Notes under the pieces: generated by a model
Databases searched by the model: none
Told to the model about the DNA's origin: nothing
What the model saw: only the letters and a program-made list of their open reading frames with translations
Translations under genes and position numbers: made by a program
Shown: positions 1-12,800 of the stretch, one piece after another
Numbering within the stretch: position 1 is the first letter of the stretch
How the letters are laid out: every line of letters starts with the position of its first letter
NCBI GenBank assembly: GCA_916700875.1
Contig: CAKAKS010000067.1
Location: forward strand, 11,621,591-11,685,590
DNA: 64,000 bases
Direction: 5' to 3'
Source of the DNA: Sebastes aleutianus
Taxonomy: Eukaryota; Chordata; Actinopteri; Perciformes; Sebastidae

Positions 1-1181
1 ATCAGTTTATCTGTCTAGATATTATGCACATACTGTAGGCATACAGTCTAGCTAACGGTCCTGCTGACCTACCTCATCTGCTTCTCTTTTCCTTATATAT
101 CTGAATAAGCCCATTTTAAAAATTGTGCCGGGCTGTGGTGGCAAAGACGTTACCAACACAAACCCTGATACAGTCAATCACTCACAGTATCAGTAGGCCT
201 AACACTCATCAGTAAAAGGGAGGTCAAGTCAGTATGTCAACATCATATCATCACTACAACATCAAATCTCTACTTTAATCAAAGTGTAAAAGTGTTTTCT
301 CCCTTAACTGAGATGGATTCAGTAATCTTAATCACGTGTCTTCCTGTGTTCTTTTCTTCCTTGCCGTTACCCTGATTCACCACAGAGTTGCTCAGCTGAC
401 CCATGATTAAAGGTAGGGTCGGTAATGCTGAAAAAGAGAGATTTAAAAAATGATCCAAACGAAAACCCAGCCCAGTGTTGCCAACTTTTTTCCAATGACA
501 GTAGAGCAGCACTAGCTCCAAACGTCCCTAAATCCAGCGAGAAAGTCAGGAAGACTCCACAGGCTGGCAGGTAGCCGGTCCAATCATTACATGCAGGTCG
601 AATTAAATGATTAGATGGGTTTATTACAGTCCTACGACAGCCACTGGTACCAGACGTTTTTTTTAAGAATTTAAAAAAATACAACAAAAAATGTATTTGA
701 ACGCATTAAACAGTTATTCATGTCCAAGTATTATATTCCCTCAAAGTATTTACGCAAGTTCGGGACTCAATGTCAATCATTTCCTGAGAAGTTCATGTTT
801 CCTTAACTAAAAAAACTGTCAGCATTATGTTGGCTCCCTTGTGGTAAATATTGCACAAGACTTTCTTCACTTGAATTCTAGAGAACAGTTTCATGAGACT
901 CACACTGGTTATTCACTTCCTTGAAATTTGTTGTTGTTGAAAATCACTTATTTGGCATTGCCCTTCTACTATTTTCTTATTTCCATTATTATTTCATATT
1001 CTATGGATCTTTAGATACATTGCTGGTCTTATTTGAGGGATTTTTTTCATTGAGGATATCACTTTAAGTAGCACTCTACTGTTTTTAAACTTACTTAAAG
1101 CCCTTATCCTCAAACTGCTTTACTTGCGCCACAATTGTACAGTCAACTGCATTCAAGTCTACATTTTGTTTAGACCCAAAA
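1..1181. other. No gene recognised
   Basis: AT-rich intergenic sequence. The minus-strand open frame at 367-687 resembles translated teleost repeat DNA rather than a gene and has no recognisable domain. Confidence 0.5.
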
Positions 1182-1790
1182 ATGGTCTCAACTCATTTTC
1201 TACAGCTGAATACTGACAAAACAGAAGTTCTTATTTCTGCTCCCGCTGGCGTTGTCGTGAAGGTGATAGAAAGTCATGGCTCTCTATCCTCTTCTGTTAA
1301 ACCTACCCTCTGTAGTCTAGACGTTTCGATGGACCAGTCTTTGAGTCTTGACCAGCATGTTAAATTCCCTAAATCACCTACAAGTGGTCCAACGTGCTGC
1401 CGCCAAGCTTTTGATCAAATCCTCTAAAAGGTCTCATGTTATTGCCATTTTTATTTCTTTACACAGGCTTCCCATCAAGTTTAGAATCCAGTACAAGATC
1501 ATGTTTAGAGCCTTGCATGTTCAGGCGCCTGTTTACATTAAAGAGCGACTGCAGCCCTACATGAGCAGCAGGTCTATGAGGTCCTCTGATCAGGAGACAA
1601 AAGGACACAGTGCTCGAGACCCATTTGTTTAGACTTTGATTTAGTTTTTTTATGTCTTGTATTTTTAGCTTGATGTCTGCATTTTTTGTCTGTTGTTTTC
1701 TTCTTTTACTTGCTACTTTGTCATTTGTTGTGAAGCACTTTGTGACGTCTGCTCTTGAAAGGTACTATATAAATAAACGTATTATTATCA
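1182..1790 (+). mobile_element. Degenerate L2/CR1-like LINE 3' fragment
   Basis: Frames broken by frameshift and deletion encode FLQLNTDKTEVLIS and later LQVVQRAAAKLLIKSSKR then SLHRLPIKFRIQYKIMFRAL, characteristic of the reverse-transcriptase C-terminus of L2/CR1-clade elements. It ends with the usual tail: AAGCACTTTGTGAC, then a TATATAAATAAA-type end. Inactive. Confidence 0.8.
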
Positions 1791-2130
1791 TTGTAGAGAA
1801 TTTAGACCACATTGTTTGTACAGCGTTAGTGTACAGCTGGTAATTGGCTGCCAAGAAATGTATTTTGAGACCAGTGTTAATTTTGGCAGCTATTTTAGAT
1901 TTAGTCTCAGTCATAAAACGAAAATGCTTATTAGTTTTGGTTACATTTTAGTCATTTTTATTCTTCATAGTTTTAGTCCAGTTTTAGTCACCAAAAAGTC
2001 ATTCGATTTTAGTCAAAATGTTTTTTCTCTCAATATTGTCAGCTATTTTTTTGTATTCAATCTTAGTCCTGTTTAGTCATCAGATTATATTGAACATTTC
2101 TGTCATTTCAGTCAAGCTTATTTCACATCA

Positions 2131-2153
2131 TGTGTGTGTGTGTGTGTGTGTGT
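2131..2153. repeat. (TG)n microsatellite
   Basis: Uninterrupted TG dinucleotides, with a CA/GC-rich stretch following at 2268-2335. Confidence 0.85.
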
Positions 2154-2344
2154 TTGAGACAGAGAAATGGGAAGAGAAGGTGGAAGGTGAAAAAACTAAA
2201 GAGAGTTTGACGTCGTCACTGTTAGTGTTTAATGCCGGCGGTGCCATCTCGTCATCGTCTTGTCTTAAACACACAAACACACGCACACACACTTTCAGTG
2301 TCCCTCTATCCATCCCGCGCGCACGCACGCACGAACAGGTGTTT

Positions 2345-2575
2345 GGGTAGCTTGTATGCTTCTATGTACCAGGATTGCATTGCAAAATGTATTTATTGTG
2401 TACTTTTCTCTATGCATTGTGTTTTATTTGGTCATTTATTAATCACATGGCTTGTGTGGTCACCACATTTTTATATGAGGTGTTCTTGTAGGTTTTGCAT
2501 AATGATCTTGTAAAGCACTTTGTGATGTATGTCTGTGAAAAGCGCTATATAAATACATTGTACTTACTTATTTAC
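2345..2575 (+). repeat. Dispersed repeat with L2-type 3' tail, copy 1
   Basis: Shares long blocks with 6290-6515, including GTGTACTTTTCTCTATGCAT and GCTTGTGTGGTCACC, and ends with the LINE-like AAAGCGCTATATAAATACA. Both copies follow a CA/CG-rich tract. Confidence 0.65.
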
Positions 2576-2582
2576 TAGTTTT

Positions 2583-2634
2583 AACGTTACCTAACGTTAG
2601 CGTTAACGTTACCTAACGTTAGCTAACGTTAGAC
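2583..2634. repeat. TAACGTTA short tandem array
   Basis: Overlapping copies of TAACGTTA with AGC or CC spacers. Such palindromic octamer arrays recur near 17110 within related repeat DNA. Confidence 0.7.
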
Positions 2635-3691
2635 TGTCTTAGTCATGGAAAAAAAGGTTGTTGACGAAAATATTTCGTCATAGTTTTCGTTAACGAAATG
2701 AACACTGTTTGAGACCTGGCAAAGAGAGCTGATGGGAGTTTTACATGTAGAGAGACTAAGATACGAACTGTCTGGTAATCCTCAGAAATTTTCAGAACAT
2801 GCAGGACCAACAGAACGCTCCCTACTTTGTAAAATGCTCCCTTGTAACCTTTTCTATTTAAGCAGTGTAACTTGGAAAACATCATTGTGATTATTGTTAC
2901 GCCCCACCCTTGGGCAGCCCTATTGGGGCGAACAACACTTAAACACTGACCCAAACCAACCACAAAAGACACCTTTAAAACTCTCAAAATCCATAGGATT
3001 TATTAACAAAGACATATAAAAAGTCATAAACTGGGAGGCAGCAGAACCAGCAGTCCCCACACCAGGAGCCTCTCTCTTCTGCTGCTGGCACTGGAGCTTT
3101 TAAACACCTCCTTCCCTGAGCAAATGCAGCACACCTGGGCACCTCGTTGAGCAGTGCAGTACACCTGGGCAGAGCTGCTAGAGAGGGAAAAGAGACAGCA
3201 GCACAGAAAACACATACAGCCGTAACAATTATTGCCATAGCTGTTTTATTTATTTTTTGTCTTACTGTTACGTCTTGTTGTTATTATTATTTTTTTATCC
3301 CTTTCTCTCTCTTTGGGGTTGACGGGTGGGTACAGTCTACAGTATGTCCCTTTTTTTGTATTGTGTCTACGTGGTTTTAGTATGTCATATTTACATTGTT
3401 TGATTGTGTTAGCAAAAACCCCTACAAATTTTATTTTTTTAAAGAACTGAAAAATAATGGGGGTTTTGATAAACAATCAAAAGATGAAGTAAAACTGTGG
3501 TGACCTTGGTTTGCCACCACATCCTGGATTCTAAGGAACACAGCTCAGCAACTGTCACTCCCTGTCCATCTGAAATAACTGACAAATATGTCTTGAGACA
3601 TGATGCTGATTCATTAAAAGGAAAATGAAATGATGATATGATGACTTGATGTGACCGGATGGGTAGGTGCTTTAAAAATCCCCCTCTTCCC

Positions 3692-3778
3692 ACAATCATT
3701 CACACAACTCTGAAATCCTCTGCGAGAAATGCATGGATAAAGTCTCCAGCTGTGGGACATCTCAGAAGAATACCAACA
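3692..3778 (+). promoter_or_regulatory. mrc1: mrc1 5' UTR and core promoter edge
   Basis: About 87 bases before the ATG are nearly identical to 40440-40528 before the duplicated exon 1, and similarity fades abruptly upstream of both. There is no clear TATA box here; a TTTAAAAA run lies at about 3671. The transcription start is not defined. Confidence 0.4.
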
Positions 3779-3842
3779 ATGAAGATAACTTGTACAGCCT
3801 TTGTGCTCCTCATCCAAACATTACAATGCTTGGCTTCAGACG
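3779..3842 (+). CDS. mrc1: mrc1 exon 1: signal peptide
   Basis: Begins with the ATG at 3779 and encodes Met-Lys followed by a hydrophobic stretch (AFVLLIQTLQ) and a small-residue cleavage region (CLAS-DG). It ends with one base of a split codon before the donor gtacag. The 5' UTR upstream is nearly identical to that of a duplicate at 40440-40528, which marks about 3692 as the edge of the duplicated block. Confidence 0.85.
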
Positions 3843-6800
3843 GTACAGTAATCCAACTTTTTAATTCTGAGTTTTTTGTGGGGGTTTTACAGAGCAGGTA
3901 TGTCATGAACATTGCTTGATATACCTAAAACGCCTGTTACCCTATGTTTGTAGATTTGGCAAAGTTCAATATTGAAGTAATTGTGATTCTAATTATAAGA
4001 ATTTTGTTTGCTTATTACATTCCTGTTTATTCTGTGAATAATTGTAATTAATAGATAATAAGTAATAGTAATTTTGACAGTAATATTGTCCCAGTAATAT
4101 AAAATCCAATTAGACACAACTCCAATGATAGACTGTACAAACAGTTGTTCAGAGGATTTCTTCTGCATTGAAACACAAACACAACCGTGTATTGATTCTT
4201 TGAACAACCTTTCTCTACAGATTCACCATTTCAACTAACTAACAAGGCCACTGGTTTTTGTTTGGTTAAAAAATATGACATATGCATTGAGGTACGCTGG
4301 ACAACTGGTGACCGACTTTTGTATCCGTGGCTAAACAAGTGTCTGGGAGTCCAGGGGAAAAATGTGGGAAGTGAAGTAAGCCTCTACGACTGTGATGAAT
4401 CCAGCGATCTCCAAAAGTGGGAATGCAAGAATGGAACGGTGCTCGCCCTCAAAGGCCAAGATCTTCACATTGATCTCACTGCAGATAAGACAGCAGTTCT
4501 CTCCGGAACAATAGGACCCAATAGCCACCTCACAATTACAGGGACATCCCAAGGTCCTTGTACAAGAACACACAGAGGTACAGTATAAAACACTACAACA
4601 CAACAATTGGCGACTTATAAAACACTATTGTTCGTCCTAATTCCTAACCAAGAATTGGTGTGTAAATTCTTTGTAAATCTTTAGATGAATTCAAGTATTT
4701 TTTTCTCAACTGAGTTAAGATAAAAACAGACACACTGAATTGACCCCATCCCATGTTTTAATTATTTTACATCATAAGTGATGAAGTAATGTGTCATATT
4801 TTCATAAAATGTAGTACTACAGGTACAGATGTTCTCAAAATACTCAAGCTACAAACACACAAAGTACGTTTTATAAATATCTGCAAATAAGGACTTATCT
4901 TTCAAAATTTCTAAAAAGCCAAACTAGTGAAGAAATACACCCTTTAATTAACTTTCTGATTAAAAATCGTAATAATGTAATCCAAAATATATAAAACTCT
5001 TAGGAACAGGGACACCAATGCTAATGGAATGCTAAAAATGGAAATAGGAGATCATCTGAACGAAGACAAATGGAGGCAAGTTTGCAGAGAAATTCATAAA
5101 ACGACAAATTCTAAATACTGGAGGGAATATGTGTGGAAATTATACAAGAGATTGTTTATTACTCCAAATATCCTTTCCAAAACTAACAGATGAATGAAAT
5201 CAGAGAAAAATGTGGAGAGGCCAAAGTAGACCATTCACACATTTTATTTTTCTGTCCTGTTCTAAAATCATTTTTGACATTCAGCCACAGCAGGCATCAG
5301 GGACAATTTTAATATTACAGAAGCATTGAACCCTATATATATTATTCTTGGAAAATCACCACCAGAGTTAAAACAGGAAACAGACCGTTATTTATATAGA
5401 ATACTTAGAGCCGCAGCCATGAAGCAAATAACTAGGAACTGGTTAAAACCCTTAAGTCCATCAGTTCAATGATGGAAGGAAACAATACAGGAAATCTCAG
5501 AAATGGAGAGAATAACTTATAGTCAGAAATGAAGAGACAGAATATAAGAGGCGTTGGAAAAAGCGGATGAGATATAAGACAATGATTTGATAAAGGAAAT
5601 TACACAGATTAAATAGAGTCAGAAATGAAGAGTCAAAGTTTAAGTGGATGAAATATGAGGCCTGAAATTAATTTATGAAATTGCTTACACATACACAACA
5701 TAACAGACATATACAATATACACATCTTGGAGGAGGAGAAGACACACACATACGTCCCGACACCTTTTGTTCTTTTTTTTCCTCAAATTTTTTGGCACGT
5801 ATGTAATTGTATGTATGTGTGTGAGTGTTGATGTGTGAAAATTGCAAATATATATTGGACATTTTGTGGATGTATAATTCATGAGTAGTTTGCAATAAAA
5901 TTATAAAAAAAAATACTCAAGCTACTTGTTTTGTTCTATTGTTCTTTCAGAACTGTACACCATTGGAGGAAATGCAAATGGTAGGCCCTGCATGTTTCCC
6001 TTCATGTACAAAAACCGGTGGTTCTCAGGCTGCACTGCGTTTGATCACGCAGAAGGACGACTTTGGTGTGCCATTCAAACTAAATATGACCATGAACTCT
6101 GGGGCGACTGCCCAACTAACAGTGAGTACTGACTGTTATATTTTACTGCACTGCGCGCACACACGCACACGCGCGCGCGCGCACGCCCGCCCGCCCGCCC
6201 GCCCGCACACACACACACACGCACACACACACGGGGAATACAACCCAAGTCATTGATGTAAACTTTCAATGGATTCAGCTGTTTAAACAGGCGTTTGGGA
6301 AGCTTTTATGTACAAGGCTTACATTTATGTATTTATTGTGTACTTTTCTCTATGCATTGTGTTTTATTTAGTCATTTATTAATCACGTGGCTTGTGTGGT
6401 CACCATAACTTTATATGAGGTATTCTTGTATGTTTTGCACAATGATCTTGTAAAGTACTTTGTGATGTATGTCTGTGAAAAACGCTACATAAATACATTT
6501 GACTTACTTACTAGTATTAACAATTAGCTAACATTAGACTGTTTGATGTTAACTACTTATTTACTTACTTACTCCTCTTCATGCCCTGTGGGTAATAAGG
6601 CTACAATGAAATCTCTCCGTCTCATTGGCATCTTGCTGCTCCTCTCCCCATGACAGGAGCATCTTGTCCAGCAGCTCCTCCAACTTTAAAACGCACCAGC
6701 TAGCAGGGCCGGTTCTAGCTGTTTGGGAGCCCATATGCAAAATCTTGTTTTTTGACCAAATGCTACATTTTAAAAATAAAAAAAATATTTGTATTGTGTA

Positions 6801-9800
6801 AAAGAAAAAAAGAAAAAAAGAAAATTAACTTAGTAAAAAAAATATTTTTTTATTGTGTAAAAGAAAAAAGAAAATCAAAAATGAACTTAGCCGAAGTGTT
6901 AACATCAAAATATAAATTAAAATCATAAATAAATCAATAAAATTACTTTAAAACAGAAAAAAACAATGTTTTGGATAAAGTTAAAATATAATATGCCGAT
7001 ATTATTTGAGTTTTAGGAGCATTCTTTGGACACTTTGGTTTGCGACACACGGCCTCTTGCCCGTTTACAGCCAGCTCTGTGCGTTGTACACAAACCAACC
7101 AGCCGACAGTTTGCAGAGATGCATGCCTAAAAGAAAAGCCCACATTTCTGGTCGGAAGGAGAAGCACACCTACTTTTAAACATTATGAAAGACTTGGATA
7201 TCAACAGGTTTTTGAATATGGACAAGTACTGCAACACCACCATGGAGGTTACGTTAATAAAGAGCATGCACGGCTGCATGTAGGGAATATTAGTGGAATA
7301 TTGTCACATTTGGAATGGGCAAAAAACGTAAAGGCTTTCAGGATGATAATGCATTATTTGATTTATCACCTACCACTAGTTTACATATGAGTCTGCCTCT
7401 ATCATTCAGTCAATGTAAACATGGAGGCATAAATGTGCAACTTGAGGTTACATGAAAAAGATATTCCACTTTGAAATGCATCTCCATATTTTTTGTATTT
7501 CACAGTAAAAACAGACTGGAAAAAAGACATCACAAGCGGAGAGTATTACCAGCTCAACACAGACTCAGCTCTGACTTGGCACCAGGCTGAAGTCAGCTGC
7601 AAACAGCAGGTGTCCTCTCTACTCAGTATCACCGATCCTCACCAGCAGGCTTACGTCACAGGTAAGGAGCAATTTACTCCAATCTTAATCAATATCAATT
7701 TAATAAAAAAAACAAAAAACTTTATTTTTAATTAGTTATTATTATATTATATGTTATTATATATGTTATTGTCATTAAGAAGAGGCTTGTTATATATTCT
7801 TCAATACATTACTTTTATTTATATATTTAGATGGGTACATGGATCACTTCTGTTATGTTTGAGCCTCACTCATTATCATTTTATCATCTTTGTTTCCTGT
7901 GCCTTTAAAACAAACATAAACACGCTCACAGCATTACTAGGAGCAGTTGGCAGGGGACAGGGGGACAAGCTTTGGATTGGGATGAGCCGGAACCCAGAAC
8001 ATGGCTGGCAGTGGTCTAATGGGAGGCCTTACCGTTACCTGAATTGGGACTCAGGTAAGTTTTCTTTCCACTTTAATACTTTGTAATGCTATTCTTATAA
8101 TGTCTGTCCTTTATCACTTTATAAACACCATGTTGTCAGTTGTAAAACTGATATAATTTTTGCTTAAAGGAACAGTGTGTAGCATTTAGAGGGATGTATT
8201 GGCAGAAATGGAATATAATTAGGAGTGTCAATTGATTAAAATATTTAATCGTGATTAATCGCATGGTTGTCAATTAATTAATCGTGATTCATTGCAAATT
8301 AATCACATTTTTATCTGTACAAAATGTACCTTAAAGGGAGATTTGTCAAGTATTTAATATTCATATCAACATGGGAGTGGGCAAATATTCTTGCTTTATG
8401 CAAATAACTGTATGTATTTATTATTGGAAATCAATTAACAGCAATGACAAATATTGTCCAGAAACCCTCACAGGTACTGCATTTAGCATTAAAAAATACG
8501 CTCAAATCATAACATGGCAAACTGAAGCCCAACAGGCAACAACAGCTGTCTGTGTGTCAGTGTGCTGACTTAACTATGATTTGCCCCAAAATTATATGTG
8601 ATTATCATAAAGTGGGCCCAAAACTCATTTTCATTCACATATCTTGAGGTCAGAGGTCAAGGTACACCTTTGAAAATGACCATGGCAGTTTTTCCTCGCC
8701 AAAATTTAGCGTATGTCTGGAGCGTTATTTAACCTCCTTTGCCTGTATGACATGGTTGGTGCCAATGATTCCTTAGGTTTTGTAGTTTCATGATGCCAGT
8801 ATCTTCACTCTAGCTTTAAAACTGAACTTATTACAACCTCTAACGGTGGCCCATCAGATTATTAGGAATTTGATTTAAAATCGCTAGTTGCATTAATGCA
8901 TTAAAGAAATTAGTGGCGTTAAAACAAATTCGCATTAAGGCGTTATTGCTTTAACTTTGACAGCCGTAAATATGATATTAATAAGTGTAAAATGTATTTT
9001 TAAGTCTATAATCACCTGAAAATAAAAAATTGTTATGTTTTCGTTACCTTAGAATGAGCCGTTTTATATTTACATAGGGAGTGGGTCCTCTTTATGGAGC
9101 CCGCCATGTTTCTGCACCCAGAACAGACAAACCAAACACTGTTAACATTTCCTGCTTGGGCCAGAGTCGATAATATTACTCGCTTCTGTCGCCGCGGCTC
9201 TCTTTCTCTTGCTTCACCACTCACTTCCCTCGTACACACATACACACTCTAAGCACTGTAATCTTACAACAAGGCCCAAAACTACACGGCAGATATTTAT
9301 GGAAACTGAGGACTTATGACTGACAAGATTTACAATTACAATAACTGAATTTATCAAAGGGACATCGTCGTTGCTGCTTGCATTCAAATCTGGTCATCGT
9401 AGCGTGCAAAATAATACATTTCAAATCAAACGTAATTACACCATCTCTATTTCCAGTGAAACTTACTGTATTTTAGATCTTAGCTTAGCACACTGCACGG
9501 TGAAAAAGTCTACTGTATCCCTGATGTATCCATGCCAACTTGTTTTCAACATCATGAAGAATCTTCACTGCTCTGCAAAATGATCAGGCAAATCACCACC
9601 CCAGCCCAGCTGTTAACCAGCATATCGTTCTAATTTCTTCATTCTTTCTACTTTTTCTATTTCTATTTAATCTTCATTTCATTGTTGTTTCTACTGCTGT
9701 TCTATACCACTTAGTTTGTATTACAATTCTTATTTAGGCCTGCAATAGTGCTGAATGTATAATGATGTAATTTGATAGCATTATAAAATTTGTTTAGGTG

Positions 9801-12800
9801 TTATAAATAAAATGTGTGTGAATTTGAAGACTCATCAGACACATCAGAATTGACATGTCAACTTTAACCATTCTCGTTTTAGGACATCCACTTCCTACTC
9901 CGGGACAAACCTGTGCAATTATTGATGGTGATGTGCAGTACTCCTGGCAAAGTTCACCTTGCACCAAGAAACTGGGGTACATCTGCTACAGTGAAGGAGC
10001 TGGGGCTACTCCTACTGGAGGTAATAATGCGCTAACACAAATTTGTTTTAACGCCATTCATTTCTTTAACGCATTAATGAAACTTGTGATTCTTCGGCTC
10101 AGTTTTAAAGCTAGAGTAAAGATACTGGCATCATATGACGGAAAAAACCTAAGGAATCCAGTCATATTAGCTTGTCAGGAAGGAGGCTAAATAACGCTCC
10201 AAACTTGCGCTAAATTTTGGCAAGGAAAAACTGGCATGGTCATTTTCAAAGGGGTCCCTTGACCTCTGACCTCAAGATATATTTTTTTGTATTTTAATGT
10301 TAAATGCAGTACCTGTGATGGTTTCTGGACAATATTTGTCATTGTTTTATGTTGTTGATTGATGATACATTTGTATAAAGCAACCATATTTGCCCACTCC
10401 CATGTCGATAAGAGTATTAAATACTTGACAAATCTCCCTTTAAGGTACATTTTGAAAATATAAAAAAATGTGTGATTAATCGCGATTAAATATTTTAATC
10501 AATTGACAGCCCTAAAAATATAAATGTTATTCTAGTCTGTTTCCACCGTTTACTGTGTTACTATTTTGTCTTTGGTTAATTGTATGATATCAGTGACTCA
10601 GTACTTTATATTTCTTTGTTCTTTTCATGATCAGCTGCTGAGACAGGATTTTGTTCAAGACCTTGGATTCCCTACAATAACCACTGCTTCCAGCTCCAAC
10701 GTCCTCAGAAAACGTGGTCTGATGCCCAGAAGGAGTGTCGTAAAGAAGGAGGGGACCTAGTGAACATCCGCAATGTTGAGGACCAAAGTTTTGTCATCTC
10801 TCAACTTGGCTTTGGTACGTGAGGAAGTATAGCTGTGAGACAAACAACACACCTGTGAGATCACAGGCTTTTCCTCTGGCGCCACCCTTTGGCCAAAACT
10901 TACATAAACCTGCCCCTCTAATGGTATGGATCTAGGAATACGAATTGTCATCAATCCAATAGTTTTGTTTCTGGTATGTAATGAGCATCACAGTCTCAGC
11001 CACTATAGCCACCGCTGGCTGTTTATGTTAAGTCCTGTCTTTTTAATATGTGAGATTAGGTAGGTAAAAGGTTTTCCCCTGGAAATTTGAGATATGAGCC
11101 CAGCTGGTGAATATCATATTCTTAACTAACTTGAACTTGATATACGCAATATATGCGTCCAAGTTGGTGATTATCAAACTTTAAACTTTTGTTTCCACTT
11201 TTCCAAACTGGTAAAAACAGACTTTTTTTTTAACAAACAATGTGATTGATCATTATCTACTGAGCTGAGAGACAGATCCTGACACATTCTTGTCAACTTT
11301 TTGAGTGCCTTGAATATTTTAGGGTTAGGGTAGGGGCGCTGAGTTCCTTCTTTTGTCGCACCTCAATAACACCAGTAAGAATTACAACTCATCGATGTTA
11401 CACACAGATCTCTGGCCCAGTAAGCCTCCACCTCCCCTAGCAACAATGACTAATGATAGCCTACAACAGACACAAAAAGCAAGTGGCACGCAGAGCAAAC
11501 TGAGCTCCACAATAAATATATATCACAGGCAGTTAAGGGAAAGGTTGTTTTCTGTCCATGTCTGCAGCATCCACTGATGAGCTTTGGATTGGACTGAACG
11601 ACAGGAAGACAGAGGGGCTGTTTGACTGGAGTGACCACTCTACTGTCAGCTTCACCAGCTGGGAGTTTGGGAAACCAGCTGTCTCCACTGACAGAGAAGA
11701 CTGTGTTCTCATCAGGGGGGAGGTAAGGAGCACCATGTTGCTACTGTACATATGCTAACATCTTGTAAAAGTATCATTATCTGTCCAAAGATGACAAATC
11801 ATTGAACTAACCTGCTCCAAAGCAAACCGGCAAATCATGCTGCTACGAATCAAACTTTATTTCACTGAGTATATGGAAACTCCTGTCCACACACTTTGGT
11901 ATACTTTTTCTCTTCGGCTGCTAGGCCCTTTAGCTCAAATCAAGTGAAATCTCGATGCAACAGCATACAATGATATCTTAGACAACAGTGTGCCTAAAAC
12001 TATGTGGCAACAGTTTAGGGAAGGCCCTTTCCTGTTTCAACACGATAACGCCATTGTGAACAAAGCGAGGTAAAAAAAAAGACACATTTTCCATAGTTTG
12101 GTGTGGAAGAACTTTCCTGCACAAAGCCCAGACCTCAGCCCCATTGAATTAAAGCACCAAATGCAAGCCAGGCCTTATTCCCAAACATCATTGGCTGACA
12201 TCACTAAAGCTCTTGTGGCTAAATGGGAGAAAATCCCTGCAGCCAGGTTGCAAAATCATGTAGAAAGCCAAAAAAAGTGCAGGCAGTTATAGTACCATTT
12301 TAAAGGGGACCTATTACGCTTTTTGTGTGTTATATTTGTGTGTAAAAGGTCTGCAAAGTTACAGAGCCCTTGTCCATGCCAAAGGGAGTTACTCTCTACC
12401 GATACCGGATTGGCTATCAGGCCGATACTGACTTAAATAGCTGGATCAGATATCGGTGACAATGGGGCCAATCTATTAAATTCAATTCTATGTTTATACA
12501 TGTGTACTATATACATTATATACTGGAATTTTAATTCTTGTTCAAGTTTTGACCAATTTGTTGCTGCGTTAAAACGGTTTACACCTGAATTTTAATTCCT
12601 GTTAATTTAGAAGATTGTTTTGCCAAGTTATTGGTGTACGATTTATTATTTTGATAAATAATTCACTAAATTTATATGTATGTATTTATTTGTTACATTT
12701 AGTTTTATAAAGTTTAGATGTTTAAGTCAAGCCTGATGTGCCTTACACATAAAAGAATGATCCCAGTCACTTCCACACAGCGAGGCATACAGCTTATTAA

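Larger units (their letters stand above)
1872..2707. mobile_element. hAT-like non-autonomous transposon with exact 8-bp TSD
   Basis: Termini CAGTGTTAATTTT and AAATGAACACTG are flanked by the identical octamer TTTGAGAC at 1864-1871 and 2708-2715. The left part is built of TTTTAGTC repeats. A CA/TG-rich block and an L2-type tail (2345-2575) lie inside and look like a later insertion. Confidence 0.75.

Noticed and set aside
367..687. Minus-strand open frame of 106 residues upstream of mrc1
   Set aside because: No domain, no signal peptide and no partner exons; likely translated repeat DNA.
2583..2634. Interstitial telomere or centromere-type satellite
   Set aside because: The unit TAACGTTA is not the vertebrate telomere repeat and spans only about 50 bases.
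7040..7390. Plus-strand open frame of 116 residues in mrc1 intron 3
   Set aside because: No recognisable domain, and it includes repeat-like sequence. It is not bounded by splice sites in the receptor frame.
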